Under the pieces are notes generated by a model. That model did no database searches. It was not told where the DNA came from and saw only the letters and a list, made by a program, of their open reading frames with translations. Position numbers and translations under genes: made by a program. Positions 10,692 to 21,975 of a stretch of 64,000 nucleotides of DNA are shown piece after piece. Numbering within the stretch: the first letter of the stretch is position 1; each line of letters opens with the position of its first letter. This stretch comes from Nigrospora sphaerica (taxonomy: Eukaryota > Ascomycota > Sordariomycetes > Amphisphaeriales > Apiosporaceae): assembly GCA_018287875.1 (NCBI GenBank), contig JAGVVL010000009.1, positions 1,364,001 through 1,428,000 of the forward strand. The letters are read 5' to 3'.

Positions 10692-12840
10692 ATGAGTAGC
10701 GAGCCACTCGAACCCGAGATCAAGATGCTGGTTCGCAGATACAGCGAGAAAGCCTCCCAGGAAACGCCCCAGGAGACTCTGACGCAATCGCTCGTAGCAT
10801 GGGAGACGGAAGAGTTGAGACGGGATAATGCAACGGCGTCGTGGCAGACATGGCTGCAGCAAGTCGAGGTGGATTTCTATGAGTGAGTTTGACCAGACGG
10901 TGGGCGAGAACGTTGCCCCATGGGAGCTGGCTTGCTAACCTCCAGCCGTAAACAGGGATGAGCAGGCAGCGCAGATCGAGAAGGAGTGCAGCCAAGTAAA
11001 GGAAACATGGAGGAAGTTCAGGTCGCACTTCCCCGAAGCGGGAGCGGAAGCCACCGACGGCCTGCCCACCGTCGCAACACTTTATACCGAAGTCACACGC
11101 GCCCAGAGAGCGTGGGAAGGCAAGAAGGAAAAGGGGTTCGGCGCCTTCAAGAGCAACATGTTCGCATTTGCCGACTCACTCGACGGGCACAAGGCGCTCT
11201 TCAGCATTTTCCCCAGTGGAGACAAATACACCAGTCTCATCACCGGCGTGGTGAGCTCCGTGGTCAAGGTCAGAGAGACCTGACGCTCCTTTTCGGCCTG
11301 GGCCGCCATCTCTTTGGCCCAACGATTCTGACAAGGCATTTCTTCCATAGGCCTCGGTTACTTACAACCAGGCGGCCGAGGGCTTCTCCCAGGCTTTGGC
11401 CGACATGAGCCATGATCTCCGCTATGTGCGCAGGAACGCCGCGATCGCCGCGACACCGGACATGCGACGTCTGGTCGTGTCGCTGTATGCTCACGTGTTC
11501 GGCTTTCTTTGCAACTCGATGGAGTGGTTCACGAGGCGCCATAAAAGGCTTTTGAAAGCCTTCGACTCCCGATTTTACGACAAGGCCATCGGGGACAAGG
11601 TCAAGACCATACGGCGCCTCGTGCAGCAAGTGACCCGCGAGGCTCAGTTGGATTCGCAAGTTTGCGTAAAGAATACAGGCGAGGAGGTCCAGCTACTGAA
11701 AGACTACTTGCAGAGAGTTGGCGAGGACGTCCGCCACGGCGATAAGGAGTTGAAGGAAAAGCTGGACCTGGTGCTGTTGCTGCTTGGTCAGCAAACGTCC
11801 TCCTTTCTCGGTTCTACAGCTCCCGGAATCCTGCAGGGTGAGTACTTGCTTGCCAGAGGCCGCATGAAGCAGATCATCTCATGAGATCCAAGAAAATGCC
11901 AGACAGCTGGCCTCACAGAACGAAACCATCAGTTCCCTACAGGCCCCAGGGCAGGATTCTGACACGGCCGGATTGCGCACGATTATCCTTCCAGGTGTGT
12001 TCGGCGGATCAATATGCCAGCTGCTGACAGGTATCTCATGCTGACCAAACTCCAGAGATTTCCATGCAACAGACCAGACAGGAAGTGGAGAGCTATGCCG
12101 ACGTTGTGCAGCACGTGGTAAAAGACGTCATGGCAGATATTGAACAGTTCACCCCGAGATTGGCGTACGAACGGCCAGGTCTTCCTAGCGATCTCGTCCA
12201 CTACGTCCAGCAATGGATACAGACGACCGAAAGCCGGTTCCTCTGGGTCGAGGGGCCGGCGCTGGGCTCCCCCGAGACCAAACTCTCCCAGATGGCCCAG
12301 CAGATTTACGCCGCTTCTCTCCAGGCCGAAATCCCCGCCGTGCTGTTCTCCCAACGGCCCGAGTACGCCTTCCGAGGCGACGGCGTGCCGATCCAGGAAG
12401 CGGGCTGTGTTGCCATGCTTTACTCCTTGATCCAACAACTGGTTCACCTGCTCCCGGTAAGCTTCGAATCTACACCCGCGCTCTCCGGGGACTGCTTCGA
12501 GCAGCTCGACGGCACTATGGAAAGCATCGGGGTGGCGCTCGACATCTTCGGGGCCCTCTTATCTCTCGCACCGCCGGTGGTCGTGTTCGTTTTCGACGGC
12601 ATAGAGATGCTGGGGTCGCCGAAGCCCGGTGAGGGCACAGATCCGACCGTGGCGCGTATGATCAACCTTCTTCGAGGAAAGGGAAAGAGCAGGCTTTTGA
12701 AGGTGTTGTTTACCACGGGGGGAAACAGCTACGTCCTGAGCGAGAAACTTGGCGTAGAGGAACGAGTGAGAACAACCCAATATGGACTGTCAAGGGGACG
12801 CGCGCATCTCAACAAGAAAAGCTTCGAAGGGGTGCTATAA
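10692..12840 (+). CDS. DUF7708 protein with degenerate NTPase region
   Basis: Fungal protein whose N-terminal half matches the DUF7708 type, usually found in front of NACHT/STAND domains. Exons 10692-10882, 10956-11268, 11351-11837, 11893-11994 and 12056-12840 give 625 residues in consistent phase. The third junction needs acceptor CCAAG at 11892. The N-terminal part contains the motifs LPTVATLYTEVTRAQRAWEGK, YTSLITGVVSSVVKAS and SVTYNQAAEGFSQAL. After a helical segment the sequence reads FLWVEGPALGSPETKLSQ, where related NTPases carry a P-loop; no GxxxxGK[S/T] remains. A Walker-B-like strand VVVFVFDGIEML is kept. The protein stops soon after, with no ankyrin, WD or TPR repeats. It may be a non-nucleotide-binding or truncated STAND protein. 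The donor after 11268 (GTCAGA) is weak, and that boundary is the least certain. Confidence 0.75.
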
Positions 12841-13035
12841 CTGATACGCTCTCTTTAAGACACCCCGAAATGATCCATTCACCCGTTGGCAGAGGAGAAC
12901 GTATTGTCCGCTTATGGATCTTTCAAGACTCAGCGGTAAGTGAAGTAAGTGAATATTGTTCAGAGGTCATCGGAGACCACGGCAATGCAAGCCTTTACCC
13001 ATAACGCCTCGCTAGCAATCAAATGTCAAAGCAGA

Positions 13036-14617
13036 TCATGCCGAGTGTCTGCTCGCTGCGTGGCCCACGTTACTGGCGTGGGCAATCAGGAACTTGCAGC
13101 AGGTCAGGGCGAACTTGCAGGCCTTCGTCCAGCTCTCGTCATTAGCGATCCCGAGCTTGATGCTATAGTGGCCGATACGATCGTCGCCAATTTTGTCGCC
13201 CTCTATTTTATACGGCAAGGCCAGGGGCGGCGCAGTACACTCGCCCTGCTCGTTGACGACGCGGGTTTGCTGGCTCACAAAAGCACCGAGTTGCCGGACG
13301 AGCTCAAGGAACGCCACCATAGCTGTGTCAAACTTTCGGTTCCAAAGAATCGTGATAGGCAGGTCACCGGTCGAGTAAAGCTCGAGTACCTGCTTTTTGG
13401 GCGCCGGGGGAGGGCCTAACCTTGATCCCAGGCGACTGGATGAAGGCGACGGGTGATCGTAGCGTACAATCTTGGAGGTTGAGCCCATCGGTATGGGTTC
13501 ATAGCCGTCGAACTTGTAGCCCAACTTGTCGGCCACTGTAACGACAAGTAGTAGTGCTTGGCCCCATGCGGCGTTGATCTCGGGCCACTCCACTGGCTTG
13601 GAGGGTAAGCGACCAAGTCTCAGGCCATTAATGGTAGCGAAGTTCCCGTCGTGGTGGATCGAGAAGGTGTCATTGTAGACGTTGGCCCGCTGCAGCTTCG
13701 TAAGGAGCTGCGAGTCATGGTCGAATTTGGAGTTGATGCTATCTCGCTGGGCTTGGAAGTCGGAGAGCTTGGCGGCAAATGCGTTACGCTCCCGCCAGAA
13801 AGCCTCCTCTTCGACGTCGAGAGCGCGCGACTCGTCCTCCAAGGCCGCGATCTCTTGGTCGAGGGCCTCCTTGTCATGCTCCAGCCGGAGCAGGATTTGT
13901 CGCGCATCCTCTTGATCCTTCTGGGCCTTCTCCAGGGCCTTCTCGGAGGCGGCTATTTCTTCTTCACTCGGCACGTCTGCTTGGACCTGTTTCAGGTGCT
14001 CAGAAAAGGTATTGCGCTCCTTGATGGTGTTCTCCATGCGTTTCTGCAAGCCCTCTACCAGCATGTCGGTGCACTCGACGCATACGGGATGGTCGATATC
14101 CGAGCGGGCCGACAGAATCTCAAAGAGCTTGTTGATGCGCTCGGCCTCGTGAGGCTGGGCGGCTCCAGGCATAGTGCCGGAGGCGGCCGATGACGAGGGC
14201 TTCGGACGCTGCGTCGAGGCCGGTTGTTCCTGGGCCGGAGTGAGTTTCGGCGGGGCGACTTGCGACTCGGTCAGGAGGATGAAAGAGCCATCACTTTTGT
14301 GGGCGTTGCCTGGTCTGCGGAACATGGAGGAGGCCGCATTTTTGGCGATGTTTTCGTAGAAGCCGCGGCGCTCGGCATCGTGCGGATACGACGGGGGAAC
14401 GACGGGGGTACGTTTCGGAGTGGGCTGTGACGAGGCCGCTACCAGTCCAAGTGATTCGGTCAGCGGACAGAAGGGTAGGATCAGGCGGACGGGGCCTCGC
14501 CGCGCGTGTTGGAGGGAGTCGACAGAACGCACCTACAAGCAGATCATAGGCGGCAGGGTTGAGCTCCGACAGCGAGCTGTCGAGCTTAAGCGGCGAGCGG
14601 CATTTCTGGCAATACAT
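13036..14617 (-). CDS. atg6: Autophagy protein 6 (Beclin-1/Vps30 orthologue)
   Basis: Scaffold subunit of the class III PI3-kinase (Vps34) complexes, acting in autophagosome initiation and vacuolar sorting. Two exons, 14617-14533 and 14438-13036, encode 495 residues. The short first exon starts MYCQKCRSPLKLD with its CXXC pair and NPAAYDLLV, and joins AASSQPTPKRTP in phase 1. A linker with SFILLTESQV follows, then HPVCVECTDMLVEGLQKRM, a long coiled coil (~residues 195-300) and the C-terminal evolutionarily conserved domain with NATINGLRLG-like, VEWPEINAAWGQALLLV, YDHPSPSSSRLG and WNRKFDTAMVAFLELV. It ends with WTKACKFALTCCKFLIAHAS, the expected family end. Length agrees with fungal Atg6. The gene is divergent from scm3. 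A second subunit of the same complex, atg14, is in the window at 26.6 kb. Confidence 0.96.
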
Positions 14618-15562
14618 CTTGGGTGGTCCTGGCGGCAGAGTGCGCTACCATGCTGCAAGGACGAACCGCGACAAGACAGAAGGGCTTCAGGAGGGTGTTG
14701 GCGTTGTCATGGCAGTTGAGTTGTAAAGGTTGTAGGACGTATGGAATACAGAGTGGGCGCATCCCTCAGATGCCAGGATGTACAATGTACTATGGTCAGG
14801 TACCTCTGGTCAGGCTGTCACGTCACAAGCTCTCGTCACCTCCCGTTTATTGGGGTCCCATGTAAATACCCCAACCCCACCCACTGAGGCTCGGCTCTCC
14901 ATGTTCCTGGGCAGGGCCAGTCCGGCATTTAAAACGGCCGTGAACGGCATAGATGCGATTCTCACCAGGAAACAGAAAACATCCATCTCGTAATACCCAT
15001 GGCAAGTACGTTACCGGTACGTTCACTAATACGTAAAGTACAATTAGTAGACACATCACGCTAAGCCCCACTTGAAGCTGGAATTTCAGTTTGCTCCCCT
15101 GTCCATCCTGTGAAATATGCAGTAGGATCCCGTTCAGTACCCACATGACATCTTCGTCCATTCTTGACAATGTGAACAACCTCCATATTGTAGAAGGGTT
15201 AGGTGAATATATAGGGTGAATTAGATATACTGTACAGTATAAATGGTATGCACAAGCGTGGATGGTGCTAGATGACCGGGGGCAGCGCTGTAGCTACAAC
15301 AAGCCCCCCAGGTCGACAATTACATGGAAGCGCAAGTCGCAAAGCAAAGCTCCGTCTGTCGCGCCTCCACCGACCCGACGCGTCTCTTCATCGCATTCGC
15401 TTTACCGCGACCCCGCGTATATGACAGGTTCCAGGCTCCAGCTCCGCCTCTCACTTTCCCCTGGTGCCTTGATCGCAATGGCTGTGTCTTGATCTTGCCG
15501 TCAACCCCTCCTTTCATCCTCAATAGTGGTGTAACTTCGGGCTTGCGCCGACGCACCTCACC
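14618..15562. promoter_or_regulatory. Divergent upstream region of atg6 and scm3
   Basis: 945 bp lie between the atg6 and scm3 start codons. The middle (about 14990-15250) is clearly richer in A/T than the flanks and includes ATATAGGG and TATAC strings near 15210-15235. I find no coding evidence. Both core promoters must be here, but no specific factor site is assigned. Confidence 0.45.
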
Positions 15563-18500
15563 ATGGAACCTCCGGCGAAGCGAACCAAAATTGGCCTATA
15601 CGAGCGCAAAGATGACGAAGCCAACGACGACGAACTCTCTTTAACCCCGAGCCAAATCGCCGCGCGACAAGATCCTCTCTATGCACTTGACAAAGGCAGA
15701 GCCAAGGCAGCCTTCAAGCTCAAGTCTCGGTTCGAGAATATCTTCGAAAAGTATGGCCAGGACTTTGACGGCGTGGGCGACGAGATCAATCTTCATACGG
15801 GCGAGGTGACCATCGACAATGGCCATCTGAAGTCGCTCAAGGATGACGAGGACAAAGAGGTTCATTCGGGAGACGAGGAGGAGGAGAACATTCCGCAACC
15901 CAAGCGTCAGCCATCACGAGCCCTCAGCTTGACCAGCCGGTTTCCACCGCCTGCGCTGTCGCCGGCACATAATGCGGCGGTTGCTTTTCTGCAGCAGAGC
16001 GGCTGGACGCCGCCGCCGGGCTTCAATGCCGACTTGACCGGTCTTTCGGGTCTTTCCAACAGACCACAACTCTTCAGCACGCCTAACTCGCCGGGCTTCG
16101 CAAACTCGCTCTTCGGTCCCGGCCCTGCGCCGGCAGACCCCCTATGGCAGACCCCCGAACTACCATCAGACCATTCTCAGAGCCACACCGGGTCCTTTGG
16201 AACCGAATATGCGCCGCATGATAGCCAAAGACGAGCTTTGAGCCAATTATTTGCTCACCATACTCAACGAAAGACTACTATTGCACGGAACTTGAACATG
16301 AAGCGGAAAACCCCCCTCGCGGGAGCGTTGGTTGAGGGCGACGAGAACAGCAAACAAGACGGCAAAACAGGGAGTAGCGTTAACAGTGCTGATAACCATG
16401 ATGACGAGGAGGGCTACCTTCTGCTGGGCGCCTCACCCAAAAACATGCGACCTAACCCGTTGCCAAAGAAAACGGCCAAAGGAACTGCAGCTGCAGACAG
16501 CTCGGGCTCCGCTAAGGTTGAAACCGATTCCTTCATTTCAAATGACAAAACCCAAGGCCTGCCAAAAGGCCCCAAGAAGCATGTCAAATCCAACGGAAAG
16601 CAGACAAGTACGAGACAACCGGCCGAGACTAACGGAGTCACTGGCAAGAGGGGAAAAGCGGCCACAGTCCCTCCGGCTCTGCCAGAATCCAAAGGCGAGG
16701 AACCACGGGATACCGCCCCATTACCAACAACAGAACCCGTTCGAAGAAAACGAGGGCGACCACCAAAGCCCAAGCAACCAGTTCCCGCCCGAGTGCAGAA
16801 GACGCCACCTAAAGAACGCAATTATGATGCGTCGGCATTGGTTGATGATACAACATTGAACGAACCCGCACCGGAACCGGTTGCCGATGCCCTTCCGGAG
16901 ATTCATCCCGACATGTGGGATGAGGAGGCGGTAAACGCACAGCTGATGCAGGCAGTCAACGAAGCCTTGGTGCTCGTTACCTCTCCGATGAAATCGTGGC
17001 CTGAAGCGAATTCGGGGAAGGAAGGGGTTTCGGGGCGTCAGGACACGGACATGTCTGATGCCGTGATTCCGAGCCGAAAAGCGATGGCAAACGGACATCG
17101 GCCACCTGGACTGCCCACGTCGGCTGGTATCAATGCCGAGACCGACGAAGCGGCGCCTACAAGCCATCCGAAGGAGGTCTGGATCAGGAATCGGACGGAC
17201 CCTTCGTTCGCCTTTTCGGACGACGAGGACGAAGTGGATTTCCAGCAGTCTTGGGGCCCACCCGGAGATAACAATCCGGGCTTGTTCAAAGACGCGAGCC
17301 CCGAAGCCCCGGCACTAGTGAAGGACGCCGCTGGAGCTGCGGTCCCTATTGAGGACCGAGCGGCCGTGACCGTGCCCGAGACCAGCTATCGCGAACCGGA
17401 TCGCGAGGAGCCATCGTGCGTCGGTACGGTGCATGCACATCCGACTGAGAGCGGGTCGGAAATTGCTAAGCCGAGCTCGGTGACGACTCTGGAAATTAAC
17501 CACGGCCCCTTCCCGAACGCGGAGGCCGAGACCGAGGCCTTAGGAAGCTCGGCCAAAACCAATGGCATACCGACGGCAGCATCCTCCGCCGAAGACGGAG
17601 CCCGCAACCACGAAGAAGCCCGAACTCCGCCACCCAAGCGTCGCGGTCGGCCTTCGCACAAACGCCGCGTTCCGAACTCCCGAGCAGCCGAGGCGCCGGT
17701 GGAAGTACCGATCAATACTGACGACATACCAAAGGCCGTAGATTCTGCGGGAGATGAAGCTCGCGAGAACGAAAAAATCCGAACCCCGCCACCTAAGCGT
17801 CGCGGCCGGCCTTCACACAAAAGCCGTGTTCCTGAAGCCCGGACAGCCGAGCCCGCATCACCACCCGTAGACATCGGCGGAAGTGCCAAAGACCGAGCGG
17901 CCGAACCCCAATCACCGTCCGCGGGCTTCTCGTCTCCCCTTGGAGACCGAGTTACCGAGCAGCCCGAGCCGCCGTCCACAGGTCACTCGGCATTTCCCAG
18001 AACCCGAGAGCAACGCGACACACCTGGACACCGAAAAGATGGACCCACGGGGTCGGACAAGAAGCCGGTCTCGGTGGCTGAAAGGCGCCTGAGAGAGACG
18101 CCAGTACAAGACGGAGCACAAGCAGAATCTGCGAAGATATCACCTGCCGTTCGTGCCAAGCGCAGGAGATCTACGCTGACCTCGCTCGTGCCCGACCTCT
18201 CGGACGACGACGACGACGTCGACGAGGCTGGCACGGCGTGGCTGCACGGTACGCCGGCCTCGTCATCCATCACCTCGAGCCTCGGCCGGGCCGCCGCGCA
18301 CACGGCGCACCCGAGCCCCAAGACGCCACTCCACGCGACGAGCCGACGCCACGGTCTCCTGCCGGGGTCCGCACGCCCGCGACCCTCGCCGGCCTCGGCC
18401 ACGACCCCGGTGGCAAGCTCGTCGTCGTCGGCGCCCCGCCGCGGCAGTAGCAAGCCGGTCGGTAGCGCGCGCGACTCGCCGTTGCTGGAGCGCGTGTTGA

Positions 18501-18670
18501 AGACGACGCCGCGGGACGGCCGCGGCGGGGGGCGGGTCTCTGACCGGTGGCGAAAGGGTGCTGTTGCCCGGGACGACGCCGCTGTTCGGACGTCGGGCGG
18601 GACGGTGCGCCGTTGCGGCGTCGACGGGTTTGTGTGCGCGCGCGACTTCTGCTTTGCTTGTTGCAAATAG
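15563..18670 (+). CDS. scm3: Scm3/HJURP-type CENP-A histone chaperone
   Basis: Chaperone that delivers the centromeric histone CENP-A to kinetochore chromatin. Single exon of 1035 codons starting MEPPAKRTK. Residues ~35-95 contain the Scm3 domain: RFENIFEKYGQDFDGVGDEI followed by NLHTGEVTIDNGHL. The long remainder is disordered and rich in Pro/Ser/Glu. It carries three AT-hook-like motifs (RRKRGRPPKPKQ once, PPPKRRGRPSHK twice), consistent with direct DNA binding. The two PPPKRRGRPSHK hooks lie in a ~50-residue internal duplication. The C terminus has a Cys-containing signature, RRCGVDGFVCARDFCFACCK, which I recall as conserved at the end of filamentous fungal Scm3 proteins. Length exceeds yeast Scm3 (223 residues) as usual in Pezizomycotina. 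Confidence 0.9.
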   Translation: MEPPAKRTKIGLYERKDDEANDDELSLTPSQIAARQDPLYALDKGRAKAAFKLKSRFENIFEKYGQDFDGVGDEINLHTGEVTIDNGHLKSLKDDEDKEVHSGDEEEENIPQPKRQPSRALSLTSRFPPPALSPAHNAAVAFLQQSGWTPPPGFNADLTGLSGLSNRPQLFSTPNSPGFANSLFGPGPAPADPLWQTPELPSDHSQSHTGSFGTEYAPHDSQRRALSQLFAHHTQRKTTIARNLNMKRKTPLAGALVEGDENSKQDGKTGSSVNSADNHDDEEGYLLLGASPKNMRPNPLPKKTAKGTAAADSSGSAKVETDSFISNDKTQGLPKGPKKHVKSNGKQTSTRQPAETNGVTGKRGKAATVPPALPESKGEEPRDTAPLPTTEPVRRKRGRPPKPKQPVPARVQKTPPKERNYDASALVDDTTLNEPAPEPVADALPEIHPDMWDEEAVNAQLMQAVNEALVLVTSPMKSWPEANSGKEGVSGRQDTDMSDAVIPSRKAMANGHRPPGLPTSAGINAETDEAAPTSHPKEVWIRNRTDPSFAFSDDEDEVDFQQSWGPPGDNNPGLFKDASPEAPALVKDAAGAAVPIEDRAAVTVPETSYREPDREEPSCVGTVHAHPTESGSEIAKPSSVTTLEINHGPFPNAEAETEALGSSAKTNGIPTAASSAEDGARNHEEARTPPPKRRGRPSHKRRVPNSRAAEAPVEVPINTDDIPKAVDSAGDEARENEKIRTPPPKRRGRPSHKSRVPEARTAEPASPPVDIGGSAKDRAAEPQSPSAGFSSPLGDRVTEQPEPPSTGHSAFPRTREQRDTPGHRKDGPTGSDKKPVSVAERRLRETPVQDGAQAESAKISPAVRAKRRRSTLTSLVPDLSDDDDDVDEAGTAWLHGTPASSSITSSLGRAAAHTAHPSPKTPLHATSRRHGLLPGSARPRPSPASATTPVASSSSSAPRRGSSKPVGSARDSPLLERVLKTTPRDGRGGGRVSDRWRKGAVARDDAAVRTSGGTVRRCGVDGFVCARDFCFACCK

Positions 18671-20576
18671 CCGCCGGACCGCCGGGCTGGGTCTCAGAAC
18701 AGACCCGCGGCCCGTGCCTCGGTATGCCACACCTAAACTACCACGATGGAAACGTCCGTAGTCGCCGGACTTCGGTGTCCTTCTCCGGAGTCTAAGGACT
18801 CGCCCACCCCGCACGTATCTGTCACATGGGGAGCAAGGGGAAGACGGCAAGGGGGGCCAGGGACACTGCGCCGGAAGCAGAGAGCAGCTGGACGCCCGTC
18901 CCATGCTGACGGGCATCGACGGCGAGGAACAGCACGGGCAACGACTGAGCTAACCGAGCAAAAGCCCTACGACATGTTGTATTCGTGGCCCTGCTGGCGC
19001 GGGCATACGGTCCCCAATAACCAGTGGATGCCCCGGGTACACCCGTTGCCTCCGAGGCCGTTTGCATGTACAGATTTCCGCCGTCCTGAGACCCAGAGTA
19101 AATGAAGATCAGGAGGGTGCTCCTTGACGCACGGTCACAGCTTTGCCCGTCCTCTGCGAGTAGGGGTGGGGGGCGAATGGATGAAGGGGTAACAGCATGG
19201 CATTCCCATGTTCAACTGCTTTCCGTGGGTGGGAGCGCAACCTACTTGGGTACTTGTCATGCATTCACCATGCCAGTTTGTCTCTCCCTTGCTCTAGTCG
19301 GCCCTGACTACTGGGGCGTCGCCGAGGTCGTGCATATTCCATGAAACGGGAGTGTTCTCTCTTTCTCTCGCACACACTCTCCTGGGTGTCTTGGGCTGCG
19401 TCCGATCACCGGACACGCACCCGTCAGCCAGCCAAGTGCCTGCCTAACTCCTGGTCAGAAGGCACGCAAAGCAACCGTCCGCTATTCAGCGTGTGGCGTT
19501 TTGCAGGCACATCCCCTCCCAAGGAAACCCGCGCAAGAAGGAGGTCGAGAAGAAGAACGCAAGACGGACACGTGCGTCGAACGATGGTGCCTTGCTTCCA
19601 GCATGGATGCCCGTTGCGGCCCCCCGTTCCCCGGTCTGCCTTGCTTCACAAGGTAAAAAGGTGCCCAACAAGGTGCGCAATACAGGCTCACACTCGGCCC
19701 GGGCGCTTCGGAAACCCTGTCTCGCCGTGCCCCCCCGTCCCTCCCATGCTTCACTCGACATTCCACCGGAAATGTGCACTCGGCGGGCCGGGCCAAGGAG
19801 TGCACGTGGTCACCTCGGAAGTCCGGACGAGGCCGAATACAAAAGGCTGCGGACATACGCTCATGTCCAGGGATATGCTGCCCTTTTTTTGCTCTTTGAA
19901 AACGCTGAAATCGTATTGCCTAATTGAACGCACTACGGTTGTGACTAGCAGTTCACGTGGAGACGATAATCGGCCTCACTCGCCCAGCGCAGGGCCGGCC
20001 GTCCTTGTCGTCTTTAAACACGCTTTCGATGGAGCAAGACGCATTCCATTTTGTTTTCTTGGACATCATTGAAATCATGGGCGAGGAAAAACGACCTAAT
20101 GGGAGTAAATGCCAATAACGCGCGAGTCTCCAGAAAAGCAGCCTGTCGTTTGTCGACCTGAGAGCGAGAGGGAAACTCAACGCCGACCTGACGGGTCGAC
20201 CGTCTTGTTTCGCCTGAACATTGCTGCCGCCCCGCCGGATCACCTGGTGTTGCCGAATTTCGCAGCCCCTCCGCGTTTCACTGTCATCATCATTGCAGCA
20301 TCATTTCTTCGGCATCGCGGGGCCCCTTTGCCGTCGTACTGGCCAGAGCCGCCTCATTCGCTGCGGTGTCTTCCGCAAGGGAGGCGCTGGAAAAGCCAGG
20401 TACCCCCTCCACCACGGCAGGACCCAGAAGAGGTGGCAAAGTTCACGAATACGCGACAAAGACCAGATCCGATCCAACACCTGTATAGATGCCTCATAGT
20501 GCTATGAGAGAGGGGTATCTCGAGAAGTGGGCTAGAAGAAACCGGGGTTGTGACCATGTTGAGTGTCACCTGACCC
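18671..20576. other. Convergent intergenic region scm3/cka1
   Basis: 1.9 kb between two convergent 3' ends. The open frames overlap on both strands, are rich in Arg/Pro/Ser and match no family. I see no gene or RNA signature. Confidence 0.5.
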
Positions 20577-21975
20577 TCACGAGGCCGAACTGACGGTTGC
20601 GCCGTTGAGGTAGGCCGTCAGGCTGGCCTCATCGCGGATGGGGGCGAAGTAGGGGTGGGCCATGGCCTCCTTGGCCGTCAAGCGATCCTGCCGGACGTCA
20701 GTCAGTATGGAGCCTGCAGGAAGAATGGCATACGTTGCCTACCTGGTGGTCGTAACGGAGCAGCTTGTCAAGGAAGTCGATGGCCTCGTTGCTCACGAAC
20801 CGCTGGTTCTCGCTGTTGACGAAGCTGTGCCAAGGCTTCTTCTGGAAACGGCCGAGGATGTCGTCGTACTGGGGATCAAGCTCGATCTCGTACTTGTCCA
20901 AGTAATCAAAGAGATCATCGGTACCCAGGACCTTGGCGATTTTGACCAACTGGTCCGAGTTACTCTGGCCGTGGAAGAAGGGCTCCTTGCGGAAGATCAT
21001 CGAGGCGAACATAGCACCCAGACTCCACATGTCGAGACTGTAGTCGTACTCCTGGTAGTCTACCAACAGCTCGGGCCCCTTAAAATAACGGGAGGCAACG
21101 CGAACGTTGTATTCAGTGCCAGGATGGTAGAACTCGGCCAGACCCCAGTCAATAAGACGCAACTACAAGCAACAAGTCAGTACGGCGGGCGGGCAGGCAG
21201 GCAGGCAGGCAGGCAGGCAACGAGCAAGGGCGATGGGAGGCAACAGACCTTTCGGTTCTCATGATCGATCATAACGTTATGAGGCTTGACGTCGCGGTGC
21301 ATGATGCCTTTGCTGTGGCAGTAGTCGAGGGCCTTGAGCAGCTCAAAGATGTAGTAGCGGACATCGATGTCGTTGAACTTGGGGTACAAGCTACGGAAGT
21401 CGGTGTTGTTGACGTATTCGAAGATGAGCGACGGTGTCTTACTCTGACTGTCGCGGACGACGTCGAGCAGGGCCACGATATTGGGACCGCCCGAGAGGTT
21501 CTGCAAGATCTTGATCTCGCGCTTTATCTTCTTCTTCTTAACCGGCTTGAGGACCTTGATGACACACTTCTGGTAGTTGACGATGTTGATGCCCTCAAAA
21601 ACCTCCGAGTATTTTCCGCGACCTGCAGCCCAAGGTTTGCCGTCAGTGATGCGATCGGGCGCGGGGCGCAGGCGCGGGGCGCGCCGAACACGCAGCGGCG
21701 GTTCGCGTCGGGACACATACCGATCTTGCGCACAACCTCGTAGTTCTCCAGAACACCCCAGCCTGGCAGAGACGCAGTCAGCACGCGGGGTCCGCCTCGT
21801 TTACGGCGTGTGCGGGCCAGCAGCGGCACCGGGGGCGCGCCGGGCGCATGGGCGCTGGGGCGCGAGATGGCGAGAGGCCCAACTCACTGATGTTGACCGA
21901 GTCATAGTCCCAGTAGCTTCGGGGCATGCTCTGGTTGACATCGGCATAGACGCGCGCGACGTTGAAGTTCGCCAT
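20577..21975 (-). CDS. cka1: Casein kinase II catalytic subunit alpha
   Basis: Constitutively active acidophilic Ser/Thr kinase acting in nucleus and cytoplasm. Five exons on the minus strand, 21975-21888, 21762-21721, 21622-21249, 21162-20743 and 20687-20577, give 344 residues; all phases agree. Kinase landmarks: glycine loop [29 protein letters not shown] with the Lys-rich stretch typical of CK2, [12 protein letters not shown] catalytic loop, and DWG instead of DFG, a CK2 hallmark. Next come [22 protein letters not shown] and [23 protein letters not shown]. The N terminus [15 protein letters not shown].. matches fungal CK2 alpha. The intron between exons 3 and 4 contains a (GGCA)7 microsatellite, and its donor is GTCTGT. 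The gene symbol follows yeast and Neurospora usage. Confidence 0.96.
21192..21219. repeat. (GGCA)7 microsatellite in a cka1 intron
   Basis: Seven uninterrupted GGCA units lie inside the intron at 21163-21248 of the CK2 alpha gene. On the transcribed strand it reads as a TGCC repeat close to the branch and acceptor region. Length variation between strains is likely. Confidence 0.9.
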
